Part shown: positions 1 through 9,235 of the stretch, piece by piece
Layout of the letters: each line of letters opens with the position of its first letter
Numbering within the stretch: the stretch's first letter is position 1
Assembly: GCF_032716425.1 (NCBI RefSeq)
Contig: NZ_CP090419.1
Location: 1,227,001 to 1,291,000, forward strand
Length of the DNA: 64,000 nucleotides
Reading direction: 5' to 3'
Source: Pseudoalteromonas sp. N1230-9
Lineage (GTDB): Bacteria; Pseudomonadota; Gammaproteobacteria; Enterobacterales; Alteromonadaceae
Notes under the pieces: model-generated
Databases searched by the model: none
Told to the model about the DNA's origin: nothing
What the model saw: only the letters and a program-made list of their open reading frames with translations
Translations under genes and position numbers: made by a program

Positions 1-221
1 AAGAGCGTGCGCGCCCTGAAATCATCAAAGGCTCTCGTAAAAAACGTATTGCAGCAGGTTCTGGTACGCAGGTGCAAGAAATTAATAAATTGCTGAAGCA
101 ATTTACGCAGATGCAAAAGATGATGAAGAAAATGAAAGGTAAAGGCGGCATGAAGAAAATGATGCGTGGCATGAAAGGCATGTTACCGCCCGGTATGATG
201 GGCGGAGGCCCTAAGTTTTAA
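1..221 (+). CDS. ffh: Signal recognition particle protein Ffh, C-terminal end (partial)
   Basis: The window opens inside a reading frame whose last 72 codons form a Lys- and Met-rich tail ([31 protein letters not shown]). This is the end of the M domain of Ffh, the SRP GTPase that binds 4.5S RNA and signal sequences at the ribosome. The GTPase domain lies before the window. It is followed by a terminator and then rpsP-rimM-trmD-rplS, the usual gammaproteobacterial order, which supports the call. Confidence 0.93.
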   Translation, partial: ERARPEIIKGSRKKRIAAGSGTQVQEINKLLKQFTQMQKMMKKMKGKGGMKKMMRGMKGMLPPGMMGGGPKF

Positions 222-250
222 TACCACCTTTATAGTGTTTATCTTAAAGA

Positions 251-272
251 AGGAGCAAATAGCTCCTTTTTT
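251..272 (+). terminator. Rho-independent terminator after ffh
   Basis: AGGAGC (251-256) pairs with GCTCCT (262-267) across a 5-base loop, followed by a T run. It lies 30 bases past the ffh stop. Confidence 0.8.
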
Positions 273-368
273 AATGGATAAATTATGCGCAATCAGTATG
301 CAAAGCTAAGATCTCTAGCGCAGATCAGTGTTTAATCAACTAAACTTACATTTTGCATCACTTCTTAC

Positions 369-396
369 TTGCAATGTTGCAAAAAACTCGTACAAT
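369..396 (+). promoter_or_regulatory. Putative sigma-70 promoter of the rpsP operon
   Basis: A TTGCAA -35 (369-374) and a TACAAT -10 (391-396) are spaced 16 bases apart. The start would fall near 403, beside a small hairpin (CCCCA 398-402 with TGGGG 414-418). The only gene cluster this could serve is rpsP-rimM-trmD-rplS. Confidence 0.55.
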
Positions 397-463
397 TCCC
401 CAGCTTCCCGTATTGGGGAGTAAATCTTATTAATGAAAACAGTCAATCTATTTAGAGGACGGT

Positions 464-712
464 ATGGTAACTATTCGTTTGCAACGTGGTGGCGCTAAAA
501 AACGCCCTTTCTATCAAATTGTGGTTGCGGATAGCCGTTTCTCGCGTGACGGTCGCTTCATCGAGAAAGTAGGTTTCTTTAACCCAATCGCTTCTGGTCA
601 GGAAGAAAAAGTACGTTTAGATTTATCTCGTGTTGAACACTGGGTAGGTCAAGGCGCATCTCTTTCAGATCGCGTAGCTAAATTAGTTAAAGACGCTCGT
701 AAAGCGGCTTAA
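464..712 (+). CDS. rpsP: 30S ribosomal protein S16
   Basis: This is an 82-residue protein with the S16 N-terminus [20 protein letters not shown] and the conserved ADSR and [14 protein letters not shown] segments. S16 binds 16S rRNA in the body of the 30S subunit and is needed for assembly. The ATG follows a GAGG ribosome-binding site. It is the first gene of a tight operon with rimM (17-base gap), trmD and rplS. Length matches the family. Confidence 0.98.
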   Translation: MVTIRLQRGGAKKRPFYQIVVADSRFSRDGRFIEKVGFFNPIASGQEEKVRLDLSRVEHWVGQGASLSDRVAKLVKDARKAA

Positions 713-729
713 TAGGCGTAAGTGTAACC

Positions 730-1263
730 ATGAGTCAAGAGAACACCTCGATAATCGTTGTAGGAAAGCTCGGTGCCCCCTATGGTATAAAGGGCTGGCT
801 TAAGGTGCATTCATTTACTGATGATCCCGAAGGGATCTTCGATTTCAGCCCATGGTTGATAGGGCAACAAGGTAAATGGCAGACCTTAGAAGTGGTCGAC
901 TGGCGTCGCCACAACAAAGGCTTTATCGCTAAAGTTGCGCAAGTAAACGACCGAGATGAAGCAATGGCTTTGACCAATGTTGAAATCTCTGTAGATGCAG
1001 CGCAGCTACCAGAATTACCGCAAGGTGAATTCTATTGGCGAGATCTCATCGGCATGTCTGTTGTAACTGATAAAGGTTATAATTTAGGCACGGTTGATGA
1101 CCTAATGGAGACAGGGTCAAATGATGTTTTGGTTGTGAAAGCAAACAAAAAAGATGCATTTGGCCAAGCTGAACGTTTAATTCCATTTTTAACAGACTCT
1201 GTTATTAAAGAAGTTAAACACGAGGCAAGAGAAATTACCGTAGACTGGGATCCTGGGTTTTAA
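730..1263 (+). CDS. rimM: Ribosome maturation factor RimM
   Basis: A 177-residue protein with the RimM N-terminal beta-barrel ([22 protein letters not shown]) and the PRC-barrel half ([24 protein letters not shown]). RimM acts in maturation of the 30S head and binds S19. The stop overlaps the trmD start by one base (TAATG), which suggests translational coupling. This is the usual position between rpsP and trmD. Confidence 0.97.
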   Translation: MSQENTSIIVVGKLGAPYGIKGWLKVHSFTDDPEGIFDFSPWLIGQQGKWQTLEVVDWRRHNKGFIAKVAQVNDRDEAMALTNVEISVDAAQLPELPQGEFYWRDLIGMSVVTDKGYNLGTVDDLMETGSNDVLVVKANKKDAFGQAERLIPFLTDSVIKEVKHEAREITVDWDPGF

Positions 1264-2030
1264 TGTCACAAACGAGTTCATTGTGGGTAGGGGTGATAAG
1301 CCTTTTCCCGAACATGTTTGACGCTATTACCAATGAAGGGGTAACTGGTCGCGCAGTTAAAAATGGTCTAATCGACTTTAACTGCTGGAATCCACGTGAC
1401 TATGCTACTGATAAGCATAGAACTGTGGACGATCGTCCTTATGGGGGCGGTCCTGGTATGTTAATGATGGTTGAACCATTGAAACAAGCCATTCTTGACG
1501 CAAAAAAAGCGGCGGGTGATGGTGCTAAAGTAATTTATATGTCCCCGCAAGGGCGCAAATTAGATCAGCAAGGGGCGAGCGAACTCGCAAGCTCTAAAAA
1601 GCTGATTTTGATTGCCGGTCGCTATGAAGGTATAGATGAGCGAATCATAGAATCATATGTTGACGAAGAATGGTCAATAGGTGATTTTATTCTGAGTGGT
1701 GGTGAGTTACCCGCTATGACATTAATTGATGCAGTCGCACGATTAGTGCCAGGGGTGCTAGGTCACAACCAATCAGCGGAGCAAGATTCATTTTCGGATG
1801 GATTGCTTGATTGTCCTCATTATACACGGCCAGAAACATTGGATGATAAACAGGTGCCTGCTGTATTACTCAGCGGAAACCACCAAGAGATAGCAAAATG
1901 GCGCTTAAAGCAGTCATTAGGTAGAACTTGGTTACGTCGTCCTGACTTGTTGCATAACCTAGCTCTGACTGAGGAGCAAGCGGCACTTCTTGCAGAATTC
2001 AAGCAAGAGTACCAACAAGCTTGTGGCTAG
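1263..2030 (+). CDS. trmD: tRNA (guanine-37-N1)-methyltransferase TrmD
   Basis: A 255-residue SPOUT methyltransferase that makes m1G37 beside the anticodon, preventing +1 frameshifting. Visible motifs are the N-terminal [14 protein letters not shown], the knot region ([31 protein letters not shown]), and the linker and C-terminal tRNA-binding domain ([20 protein letters not shown]). The start shares a base with the rimM stop. Full family length. Confidence 0.98.
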   Translation: MSQTSSLWVGVISLFPNMFDAITNEGVTGRAVKNGLIDFNCWNPRDYATDKHRTVDDRPYGGGPGMLMMVEPLKQAILDAKKAAGDGAKVIYMSPQGRKLDQQGASELASSKKLILIAGRYEGIDERIIESYVDEEWSIGDFILSGGELPAMTLIDAVARLVPGVLGHNQSAEQDSFSDGLLDCPHYTRPETLDDKQVPAVLLSGNHQEIAKWRLKQSLGRTWLRRPDLLHNLALTEEQAALLAEFKQEYQQACG

Positions 2031-2063
2031 AAGACAGTTACACCTAGGAAAGTGAGAAATATA

Positions 2064-2423
2064 ATGGCAAAAGTAAACCAAAATATTATTAAAGCGCTTG
2101 AAGAAGAGCAGCTTAAAACAGACGTACCAGCATTCGGCGCTGGTGATACAGTAGTTGTACAGGTACGTGTAAAAGAAGGTAACAAAGAGCGTCTACAGGC
2201 CTTTGAAGGTGTTGTAATCGCTAAGCGTAATCGTGGTCTTCACTCAGCATTCACAGTTCGTAAAATTTCGAGCGGTGAAGGTGTTGAGCGTGTATTCCAA
2301 ACGCACAGCCCTCTTATCGACAGCGTAACAGTTAAGCGTCGCGGTGCAGTTCGCCGTGCTAAGCTTTACTATCTACGTGAGCGTTCTGGTAAATCTGCAC
2401 GTATTAGAGAAAAACTTAACTAA
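2064..2423 (+). CDS. rplS: 50S ribosomal protein L19
   Basis: A 119-residue protein matching L19 throughout ([49 protein letters not shown]). L19 sits at the interface of the two subunits. The ATG at 2064 was chosen because it gives the family N-terminus [12 protein letters not shown] and follows an AGTGAG site. An in-frame GTG at 2052 would add four residues. It closes the operon and is followed by a strong terminator. Confidence 0.97.
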   Translation: MAKVNQNIIKALEEEQLKTDVPAFGAGDTVVVQVRVKEGNKERLQAFEGVVIAKRNRGLHSAFTVRKISSGEGVERVFQTHSPLIDSVTVKRRGAVRRAKLYYLRERSGKSARIREKLN

Positions 2424-2446
2424 TACGCGCTGTTTATCAACGCAAA

Positions 2447-2490
2447 AAAAACGGGTTGCAGCCTTCGGGTTGCAACCCGTTTTGGTTTTT
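2447..2490 (+). terminator. Rho-independent terminator after rplS
   Basis: A ten-base-pair stem (ACGGGTTGCA 2451-2460 with TGCAACCCGT 2471-2480) carries a CTTCGGG-type loop and is followed by TTTGGTTTTT. Confidence 0.93.
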
Positions 2491-2693
2491 AAAAAGCAAC
2501 TCTCTATAAGCTTATCCTTTGTTTCACCCTTCTTTGCACTTTGTCCTGTCATACATTGATGACTCATGTTTCCTCTATTTGTTAGCTCCTTAGGGCTTTG
2601 TACTTTGCAGTTTATGCTGTTACTATAATCTGTATTGTAAGCTTTACTTTTTTGTATATATATATTTACGTTTAGGGTTTGAGGTGTAGTAAC

Positions 2694-3827
2694 GTGGCGA
2701 CAGTGAATGAATTAGCTGATTTAAGAGCAGGAATAGATGAGTGCGATGCACAATTAGTGGCATTGCTAGCAAAGCGTAATAGCATTACAGAAAAAATAGG
2801 GGCAATTAAGCAACAAATCGGCGCCCCGTTACATGCCCCTGATCGTGAAGCAGATTTATTGGCAGCGCGTCGCCAAGAAGCGGTTAACCAAGGTGTTAAC
2901 CCAGAGTTAGTTGAAGATATTTTGCGTCGTATGATGCGTGAAGCGTACCAAAATCAACAAGGAAATTTAGCCTGCTCAGCTCCTCAATTATCACCTATAG
3001 TCATTGTTGGCGGAAAAGGAGCGATGGGGCAATTATTTGCACAGCAATTTATTCGTTCAGGTTATGAAGTTCGTATTTTAGATAAAGAGCAGCAAGCAGA
3101 GAGTGAAGCTATCTTGGCGGGAGCTAAGCTTGTACTTGTCAGTGTGCCAATCAACGCATTAGAACAGGTTGTTGCAGCTTTGCCTAAGCTTGATGATGAC
3201 TGTTTGCTTGTGGATATTACGTCGGTGAAGCAAAAACCATTAAAAGCACTAATGGCGGCACATAATGGCCCTGTTGTAGGCTTACATCCGATGTTTGGTC
3301 CCGACATTTCTCACTGGGTTAAGCAAACAGTTGTTGTTTGTGAGGGACGCAATCATGAGGTTGCACAGGGCTTATTAGCACAGTTGCAAGTGTGGGGTTG
3401 TCAAGTTGTCGAAATGGAAGCAAAAAAACACGATGAAGCGATGCAAATCATTCAGGTCATGCGTCACTTAACAACTTTCGTCTATGGTCAATTCTTAGCA
3501 AAGCAAAGCCATACACTTGCAGAGCTTCGTAGCTGTTCTTCTCCTATTTATCAATTAGAGCTGATGATGGTAGGGCGGCTTTTTGCTCAGTCACCAGAGC
3601 TTTACTCGGATATTATGTTAGCGCAATTTGATGATGTGGAAGATTTACTTGCTAATTATCAAGCGACCTTTGCCGACACGCTAGAAAAACTAAAAACTGG
3701 CAATAAAGCTGCTTTGATAGAGGGCTTTGCAGATGCCAAAGAGTATTTTAGTGATGCTACCGCACACTTCTTAACGCAAAGTCGCAGTCTGCTAAATAAA
3801 GCCAATGATGCCAAAGTACTTGATTGA
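2694..3827 (+). CDS. tyrA: Bifunctional chorismate mutase / prephenate dehydrogenase (T-protein)
   Basis: This cytoplasmic enzyme converts chorismate to prephenate and then oxidises it with NAD to 4-hydroxyphenylpyruvate for tyrosine synthesis. The first ~90 residues form an AroQ mutase domain (LRAGIDECDAQLVALLAKR, APDREADLLAARR). A Rossmann dehydrogenase follows (PIVIVGGKGAMGQLFAQ; PVVGLHPMFGPD; ALRH-like VMRHLTTFVYG). Three starts are in frame: TTG 2679, GTG 2694 and GTG 2703. GTG 2694 is preferred because GAGG lies nine bases upstream. About 377 residues, like the E. coli enzyme. Confidence 0.95.
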   Translation: MATVNELADLRAGIDECDAQLVALLAKRNSITEKIGAIKQQIGAPLHAPDREADLLAARRQEAVNQGVNPELVEDILRRMMREAYQNQQGNLACSAPQLSPIVIVGGKGAMGQLFAQQFIRSGYEVRILDKEQQAESEAILAGAKLVLVSVPINALEQVVAALPKLDDDCLLVDITSVKQKPLKALMAAHNGPVVGLHPMFGPDISHWVKQTVVVCEGRNHEVAQGLLAQLQVWGCQVVEMEAKKHDEAMQIIQVMRHLTTFVYGQFLAKQSHTLAELRSCSSPIYQLELMMVGRLFAQSPELYSDIMLAQFDDVEDLLANYQATFADTLEKLKTGNKAALIEGFADAKEYFSDATAHFLTQSRSLLNKANDAKVLD

Positions 3828-3846
3828 TTATTGCTTCAAGGGCATT

Positions 3847-3877
3847 AAAGAAGCGAGTTTATACTCGCTTTCTTTAA
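3847..3877 (+). terminator. Rho-independent terminator after tyrA
   Basis: AAAGAAGCGAGT pairs with ACTCGCTTTCTTT around a TTAT loop, ending in T-rich sequence, 20 bases beyond the tyrA stop. Confidence 0.85.
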
Positions 3878-4039
3878 TTTATTTTATGTGACTGATCTTC
3901 ATAGGCTAGCAAGACTAAGCGCTTAGTGCTCTAAAGTCTTAGGTGATTAATTACAATCTTAGCTTAAAGTTAGTTTATTTTTTCATTGCGAAGAGATTTT
4001 TATCCGCAGGGTACTTACTTTGCTTGTTAGTTGCTGATC

Positions 4040-4056
4040 ATCTGGTACAATCAGTG
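4040..4056 (+). promoter_or_regulatory. Possible FadR operator upstream of fadR
   Basis: CTGGT (4042-4046), ACA, ATCAG (4050-4054) forms an imperfect palindrome resembling the E. coli-type FadR site core CTGGTCNGACCAG, with one half-site mismatch. It sits ~55 bases before the fadR start, so autoregulation is possible. Based on pattern alone. Confidence 0.35.
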
Positions 4057-4107
4057 AGTTGATCGCTTTTTGCGATAGAAGTAGGTGCTAACTCAAGTGG
4101 AAATTGA

Positions 4108-4821
4108 ATGAGAATTTTTAAAGCGAAAAGTCCAGCAGGTTTTGCTGAAGAATACATTGTTGAATCTATTTGGAATGGTGACTTTCCGCCTGGCTCAATT
4201 CTTCCTGCTGAACGCGAACTTTCAGAACTAATTGGTGTTACCCGCACAACGCTTCGTGAAGTGCTACAACGTTTAGCACGAGATGGTTGGTTAACAATCC
4301 AACATGGTAAACCAACGCGTGTAAATAATTTCTGGGAAACATCTGGGCTGAATATTCTTGAAACGTTAGCACGGCTTGATGAAGACAAAATGCCTGAGTT
4401 AACCGACCAATTACTGTCTGCACGTACCAATATTAGCGCCATTTATACGCGTGCAGCGATCAAGCTTGCACCTGAACGCGTAATCGAAATTTTATCGCAA
4501 AGTGAGCAGCTTGAAGACAGTGCGCAAGCGTTTGCTGACTACGACTACAAAGTACACCATGAGTTAGCTATTGCGGGAAATAATCGCATTTATGTACTGA
4601 TTTTAAATGGCTTTAAAGGCTTTTATTCAAAAATTGGTTGCCATTATTTTTCTGATTCACGTACCCGTGAATTAGCGCGTCAGTTTTATAAAGACTTAAC
4701 TTTACTGGCAGAGCGTCGTGAACATGATGGTGCGATTTCTATGATGCGTAAATACGGTCATCAAACAGGTGAAATCTGGCAGCAGATCCGTGGTGATATG
4801 CCAGAAGATATAATGGATTAA
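4108..4821 (+). CDS. fadR: Fatty acid metabolism transcriptional regulator FadR
   Basis: A 237-residue GntR-family regulator very close to E. coli FadR. The winged helix is at residues ~8-75 ([57 protein letters not shown]) and is followed by the FadR-type acyl-CoA-binding helical domain. FadR represses beta-oxidation genes and activates unsaturated fatty acid synthesis until long-chain acyl-CoA releases it from DNA. It is monocistronic, with a terminator downstream and a FadR-like site upstream. Confidence 0.96.
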   Translation: MRIFKAKSPAGFAEEYIVESIWNGDFPPGSILPAERELSELIGVTRTTLREVLQRLARDGWLTIQHGKPTRVNNFWETSGLNILETLARLDEDKMPELTDQLLSARTNISAIYTRAAIKLAPERVIEILSQSEQLEDSAQAFADYDYKVHHELAIAGNNRIYVLILNGFKGFYSKIGCHYFSDSRTRELARQFYKDLTLLAERREHDGAISMMRKYGHQTGEIWQQIRGDMPEDIMD

Positions 4822-4849
4822 TATTTCTAAAGTATTTACTATCACCTGA

Positions 4850-4877
4850 AAACCCAGCTTGATGCTGGGTTTCTTAT
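4850..4877 (+). terminator. Rho-independent terminator after fadR
   Basis: AAACCCAGC pairs with GCTGGGTTT around TTGAT, followed by CTTATTTTT. Confidence 0.85.
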
Positions 4878-4979
4878 TTTTAGCCAAAATATACTAAGTT
4901 ATTGAAAGGATGGTTTATTTCTGTACTTTATTGAGTAGATAGAAGTTGACTTTAAGTTGCTCAGCCATCAATTTAGCGA

Positions 4980-5016
4980 ATCAATTTTTTCGATTGCACA
5001 TATCGCTTTTTTCGAT
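4980..5016 (+). promoter_or_regulatory. OxyR-like operator upstream of the peroxiredoxin
   Basis: Four tetranucleotides recur every 11 bases: ATCA (4980-4983), CGAT (4991-4994), ATCG (5002-5005), CGAT (5013-5016). This is the geometry of the OxyR site ATAG-N7-CTAT-N7-ATAG-N7-CTAT. Three elements differ from the consensus by one base and one by two. A LysR-type peroxide sensor would suit the gene that follows. Inferred, not proven. Confidence 0.45.
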
Positions 5017-5153
5017 TGTTCATTTGTCTGTAACCTCTTTAAACTATCTTGCTAATTATCAGTGCTTACCCTTGGTTTTTGATTTTTCGTAACCATATAC
5101 TAGTAAGTATTGCGTAGGCAATTGGAAATAAACTCAAATATTTGGAGATTAAA

Positions 5154-5759
5154 ATGGGTGTATTAGTTGGCCGTCAGGCACCAGACTTTACTGCAGCAGC
5201 TGTTCTTGGTAACGGTGAAATCGTTGAAAACTTTAACCTAAAAGAAACTATCAAAGGTAAAAAAGCAGTTATCTTCTTTTACCCGTTAGACTTCACTTTC
5301 GTATGTCCTTCAGAGCTAATCGCTTTCGACAAACGTTTTGAAGAATTCCAAAAGCGTGGCGTTGAAGTAATCGGTGTTTCTATCGATTCACAATTCTCAC
5401 ACAATGCATGGCGTAACACTGCCGTTGCTGACGGTGGTATTGGTCAAGTGAAATATGCACTTGTTGCAGACGTTAAACACGAAATCTGTCAAGCATATGA
5501 CGTTGAGCACCCAGAAGCAGGTGTTGCTTTCCGTGGTTCTTTCCTAATCGACGAAGAAGGTAACGTACGTCACCAAGTAGTTAACGACCTTCCACTAGGC
5601 CGTAACATCGACGAAATGATCCGTATGGTTGACGCACTAGCATTCCACAGCGAGCACGGTGAAGTATGTCCTGCTGGTTGGACTGAAGGCAAAAAAGGTA
5701 TGGACGCAAGCCCTGAAGGCGTTGCTAAGTTCCTTTCTGAAAACGAAGGCGACCTATAA
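5154..5759 (+). CDS. Typical 2-Cys peroxiredoxin (AhpC/TSA family)
   Basis: A 201-residue cytoplasmic thiol peroxidase that reduces H2O2 and organic peroxides. The peroxidatic cysteine is in FYPLDFTFVCPSEL and the resolving cysteine in GEVCPAGWTEG near the C-terminus, so both catalytic cysteines of the Prx1/AhpC class are present. The ATG at 5154 follows GGAG by six bases and gives the family N-terminus MGVLVGRQAPDF. It stands alone between two terminators. An OxyR-like array lies upstream, consistent with peroxide induction. Confidence 0.93.
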   Translation: MGVLVGRQAPDFTAAAVLGNGEIVENFNLKETIKGKKAVIFFYPLDFTFVCPSELIAFDKRFEEFQKRGVEVIGVSIDSQFSHNAWRNTAVADGGIGQVKYALVADVKHEICQAYDVEHPEAGVAFRGSFLIDEEGNVRHQVVNDLPLGRNIDEMIRMVDALAFHSEHGEVCPAGWTEGKKGMDASPEGVAKFLSENEGDL

Positions 5760-5781
5760 TTTAGGCCTGAGTTAAAGAGTT

Positions 5782-5816
5782 AAAAAAACCCGCCAGTTGG
5801 CGGGTTTTTGTTTTTA
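5782..5816. terminator. Bidirectional terminator between peroxiredoxin and TonB receptor genes
   Basis: AAAAACCCGCCA pairs with TGGCGGGTTTTT across a GT turn, with T runs on both strands. It lies between convergent stops at 5759 and 5829. Confidence 0.93.
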
Positions 5817-5828
5817 AGTCTGATTAGT

Positions 5829-8429
5829 TTAATTAAAACGCATCGTTAACTTAGTGTAGAAGTAACGGCCACGTGGATTATGTACACTTGATACATAGCC
5901 ATATAAGTCGCCATCACCATCACCAATTGCGAATGGTGGATCTTCATCAAATACATTATTAACGCCCACAGAGACCTTTAATTTATCTGAGAAGTTATAA
6001 GCGGTCTGTAAATCGACTAATGTTTGTGAGTCAACCATACGCGAAGTATTGCTGTCAAAATCAAGGTCACCATCGAAGTTAATATCTGGAGTGTCCTCAA
6101 ACTCGCCAATGTAACTAACGTTTACATTCGTATTAAAGTCGCCCATCTCCCAGTTTGTGCTGAAAATCCAGCGATGCTCAGGGTAACGGTACTCGCCAGT
6201 GTAATCACGACCATCTTTTTTGAACTCATCTTGGTAGGCCCACTCTAGATTGAATTTCAAGAATCCATAGTCATTCATTGCATGCGTATAGTTTGCTGAT
6301 ACATCTACACCTGAGACTTCTTGCGAAGAGACATTTTCAAATGTGCTGTGTACTTTTTGAATAACACCTAGACTCAAACCATCCTGAGGCGGAAGTCGAA
6401 CACATACAGTACTGTTCTGGTCATTACAATTCTCATTGTAAATAGGGCCGAACTCTTGCTCGTCAATCTTATTATCTTGAGTGATACTCCAGATATCCAC
6501 ACCAAAACCAAACTCAGCCGTTGGCGCCCAAATAAAGCCGACGTTCCACGACTCAGATTCCTCAGCTTCAAGATTTGGATTACCTGCAAATTGAATGTTG
6601 TAGTCAAGCGCATCGCAATCTTGTCCAGTTGCTTGGCATCGGTAGGTATCTACAAAGAACTGACTTTCTTCTGAAGGTCCCAAGCCTATTTGTGCAAGCG
6701 ATGGCGCTCTAAACCCTTGTGCCCAAGAACCTCGAACGGTAATAGAGTCAGTTGGAGCCCAGCGAACTGCTACTTTAGGATTTGTTGTTGAACCAAAGTC
6801 ACTGTAATCATCGTAACGACCAGCAAGTTGTAGCTCTAGATTGTCGGCAAGTGGAATTGAAAACTCGATATAGGCAGCATATTGATCACGCTCAGCAGCC
6901 GCTGAAACAGATTCAGTACCAAAAATTAACCCGCGTTGGAATTGATCATCTGGAATGTCGCTAACATCTTCTTCGCGGTACTCAATACCGGCAGCCATCA
7001 TCACAACATCATCGCCAAAGCTGAATGCTTCACCACTGATGTTTGCATCAAACGATGTCATATGTGATTCACCACGGCGCACTAGGCTTGTTGTGATACG
7101 ATCAATAACATCTTGACTATTATAGGTGCCGCCGAATGGGTTGTAGTTACCCGCGTCGATTTCTTGTTGTAAAAAGTCAGTACGCACCCAGCCTTGGCTT
7201 CTGTCGCCAGTTTGCATTGATTTACTACGGCCTTTTTGTACCGCAGCTTCCCAGCTCCAGTCACTAATTTCACCTTTGAGTCCGGCAACAAAGCGTAGCG
7301 TATCTGATTCAATATCCCACTGACGTGCTCCTGCATCTACTGTACGATAACGACCAATATCAATATCTTGACTAAAAGGATTATTCGGATGGCTTGCTGG
7401 AACTGTTAGCCCTGCGTCTTCATCAAGTGGAGTAGGGGCCCCAGCTGCTTGTGATGAATTATGTTGAACCGCCACTTCTAAAAAGGCTGAAATACCATTA
7501 TCAAAGTTGTATTCAAATTGTGAAATCGCACCAACTCGCTCAGATGCCGGCGTAATATAACCATACGGGCCATAGTCGAATAAACAATTACCATTTTCTT
7601 TAGCTCTGTCTGGAGGACACGATGGGTCAATCGTTTTTTCACCATCTACATAAAAGTAACCTGGAAAACCGCGCGATGAGCGAAAGTCCATACCACCATA
7701 GGGTTCTTGGTTTGCAGTACCTAGTCGCCCCATTTCATCTGATGATAAAGCTGTGTTATTGAAGTAATCAATAATGATAGATGCACTACTTTTTTCAGTG
7801 CTCGTACCCCAAACTAGACTGGCTGTTTTTTCTTCATAACTAGGCCCATCTGTACCACCATAACCTAGGTTAACTTCTAGCCCATTTATATCTTTCTTTA
7901 GAATGATATTAACTACACCAGCTACAGCATCGGAGCCATAGATAGCCGATGCTCCATCTTTTAAAATATCGATTCGCTCAATAGCTGATACAGGGATTGA
8001 GTTAATATCAACAAATGAATTAGTGATGCTTTCAGCAAATGCACTAATAGACACTCGGCGGCCATTTATTAACACAAGCGTGGCATCAGAGCCTAAGCCA
8101 CGTAAACTCACTGCAGCAGCCCCGTTCGCTGTAGAGTCTTGGTTATTACCACGGGTAGAAAATGTACCATTACCGGCTACGGGCATACGTTCTAAAAGTT
8201 GTTGTAGGTTGTCGTAGCCCATATTATCAATGTCTGCACGACTGATAGATTGCACCGGCGAAGGGCCTTCAATATCAGAGCGTTTAATGCGAGAACCTGT
8301 TACTTCAATACGTTCGACCTTTTCAGCTCCATCTGTTTGAGCTGCAACAGACATAAAGCTTGTGCCTGCTAACGCTGCAATGGTAAATGCATAAAGTGGT
8401 CGTTGCATAAAGTGATGGGAGTTCTTCAT
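5829..8429 (-). CDS. TonB-dependent outer-membrane receptor
   Basis: About 866 residues. A signal peptide (MKNSHHFMQRPLYAFTIAALAGTSFMSVAAQ) is followed by a TonB-box-like VERIEVTGSRIKR, a plug domain (ATLVLINGRRVS, IERIDILKDGASAIYGSDAVAGVVNIILKK, split here by residues) and a 22-strand barrel. The receptor would import a bound ligand using TonB energy. Substrate cannot be told from sequence. The plug style (GSRIKR, DGASAIYGSDA) is that of large Alteromonadales families often linked to peptide or glycan uptake. The ATG at 8429 is preceded by AAGGA; longer in-frame starts add non-signal sequence. Monocistronic. Confidence 0.9.
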   Translation of the reverse strand: MKNSHHFMQRPLYAFTIAALAGTSFMSVAAQTDGAEKVERIEVTGSRIKRSDIEGPSPVQSISRADIDNMGYDNLQQLLERMPVAGNGTFSTRGNNQDSTANGAAAVSLRGLGSDATLVLINGRRVSISAFAESITNSFVDINSIPVSAIERIDILKDGASAIYGSDAVAGVVNIILKKDINGLEVNLGYGGTDGPSYEEKTASLVWGTSTEKSSASIIIDYFNNTALSSDEMGRLGTANQEPYGGMDFRSSRGFPGYFYVDGEKTIDPSCPPDRAKENGNCLFDYGPYGYITPASERVGAISQFEYNFDNGISAFLEVAVQHNSSQAAGAPTPLDEDAGLTVPASHPNNPFSQDIDIGRYRTVDAGARQWDIESDTLRFVAGLKGEISDWSWEAAVQKGRSKSMQTGDRSQGWVRTDFLQQEIDAGNYNPFGGTYNSQDVIDRITTSLVRRGESHMTSFDANISGEAFSFGDDVVMMAAGIEYREEDVSDIPDDQFQRGLIFGTESVSAAAERDQYAAYIEFSIPLADNLELQLAGRYDDYSDFGSTTNPKVAVRWAPTDSITVRGSWAQGFRAPSLAQIGLGPSEESQFFVDTYRCQATGQDCDALDYNIQFAGNPNLEAEESESWNVGFIWAPTAEFGFGVDIWSITQDNKIDEQEFGPIYNENCNDQNSTVCVRLPPQDGLSLGVIQKVHSTFENVSSQEVSGVDVSANYTHAMNDYGFLKFNLEWAYQDEFKKDGRDYTGEYRYPEHRWIFSTNWEMGDFNTNVNVSYIGEFEDTPDINFDGDLDFDSNTSRMVDSQTLVDLQTAYNFSDKLKVSVGVNNVFDEDPPFAIGDGDGDLYGYVSSVHNPRGRYFYTKLTMRFN

Positions 8430-8587
8430 AAAATTCAATCCTTGTTTCAATGTGAGAATATTGTGAACTAATATCACAAAAAAGATTGATACCATGTAAA
8501 TGAAGTGTTTTCAAATAGCAAAAAGGTATGGATTTTCAAGCTGATAATGGTTTTTTGGAGAGTGAAGTGTGTGTTTTCAAGGGGTAC

Positions 8588-8611
8588 AAGCCTAACAAAA
8601 AAGTTAGGCTT
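8588..8611. repeat. Perfect hairpin downstream of smpB
   Basis: AAGCCTAAC (8588-8596) pairs with GTTAGGCTT (8603-8611) around six A residues (six U on the minus strand). It lies 11 bases past the smpB stop. The T run is in the loop rather than after the stem on the smpB strand, so it is an atypical terminator at best. Confidence 0.5.
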
Positions 8612-8622
8612 TAATATTATTT

Positions 8623-9102
8623 TTAAGCTTTGTGCTTCATTAGGCGCTCTTTTTCACGAGCCCAATCTTTATTTTTTCCGTCTTCGCGTTTGTCGTGCAT
8701 CTTTTTACCTTTAGCAAGGTGGAACTCCAACTTCACCCAGCATTTTTTCCAGTACATAGCCGTTGCGATCAGTGAGTAACCTTCACGCTCTGTTGCACCG
8801 ATAAGACGATCGATCTCACGCTTATTTAAAAGTAATTTACGATAACGAAGTGGATCGCAAATCACGTGTGTTGAAGCACTATTGAGAGGCTGAATTTGAC
8901 TGCCAAGTAAAAATGCTTCGCCGTTTTTAATATGAATATAAGTCTCAGAGATGTTTACTTTACCTGCTCGGATACTTTTTACTTCCCAGCCTTGTAGTTC
9001 AACCCCTGCTTCGAACTTATCGTGTAAAAAATACTCATGGCGCGCTTTTTTATTCAGCGCGATGGTATTACTTGTCGATTTAGATGATTTTTTCTTAGCC
9101 AT
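8623..9102 (-). CDS. smpB: SsrA-binding protein SmpB
   Basis: A 159-residue protein with the SmpB OB-fold ([36 protein letters not shown]) and the basic C-terminal tail ([20 protein letters not shown]) that enters the decoding centre. It delivers tmRNA to stalled ribosomes. Its RNA partner ssrA is in the same window at 61.3 kb, not adjacent. It is divergent from ratA-ratB, the common arrangement in this group. Confidence 0.97.
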   Translation of the reverse strand: MAKKKSSKSTSNTIALNKKARHEYFLHDKFEAGVELQGWEVKSIRAGKVNISETYIHIKNGEAFLLGSQIQPLNSASTHVICDPLRYRKLLLNKREIDRLIGATEREGYSLIATAMYWKKCWVKLEFHLAKGKKMHDKREDGKNKDWAREKERLMKHKA

Positions 9103-9235
9103 AGTGTCCCATATTATACGTAAATACAGCGTTTTTACATCGCTTTTTTAAGGCTTTGCGTAAATTATACTAGTACGAAAATTTGGGGAAATAGCTAAAG
9201 CTTGCTAAAATTCGTCGACACAGTTGGGAGTGAAT

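Larger units (their letters stand above)
4822..5153. other. Intergenic region fadR - peroxiredoxin
   Basis: This stretch holds the fadR terminator and then an AT-rich control region for the peroxiredoxin gene. In it a perfect 12-base direct repeat (TTTTTTCGATTG at 4985-4996 and 5007-5018) lies inside an OxyR-like array described separately. No coding sequence was seen. Confidence 0.7.

Noticed and set aside
2635..2655. TyrR box before tyrA
   Set aside because: TGTAAGCTTTAC is present but the two halves are adjacent; the six-base spacer of a TyrR box is missing.
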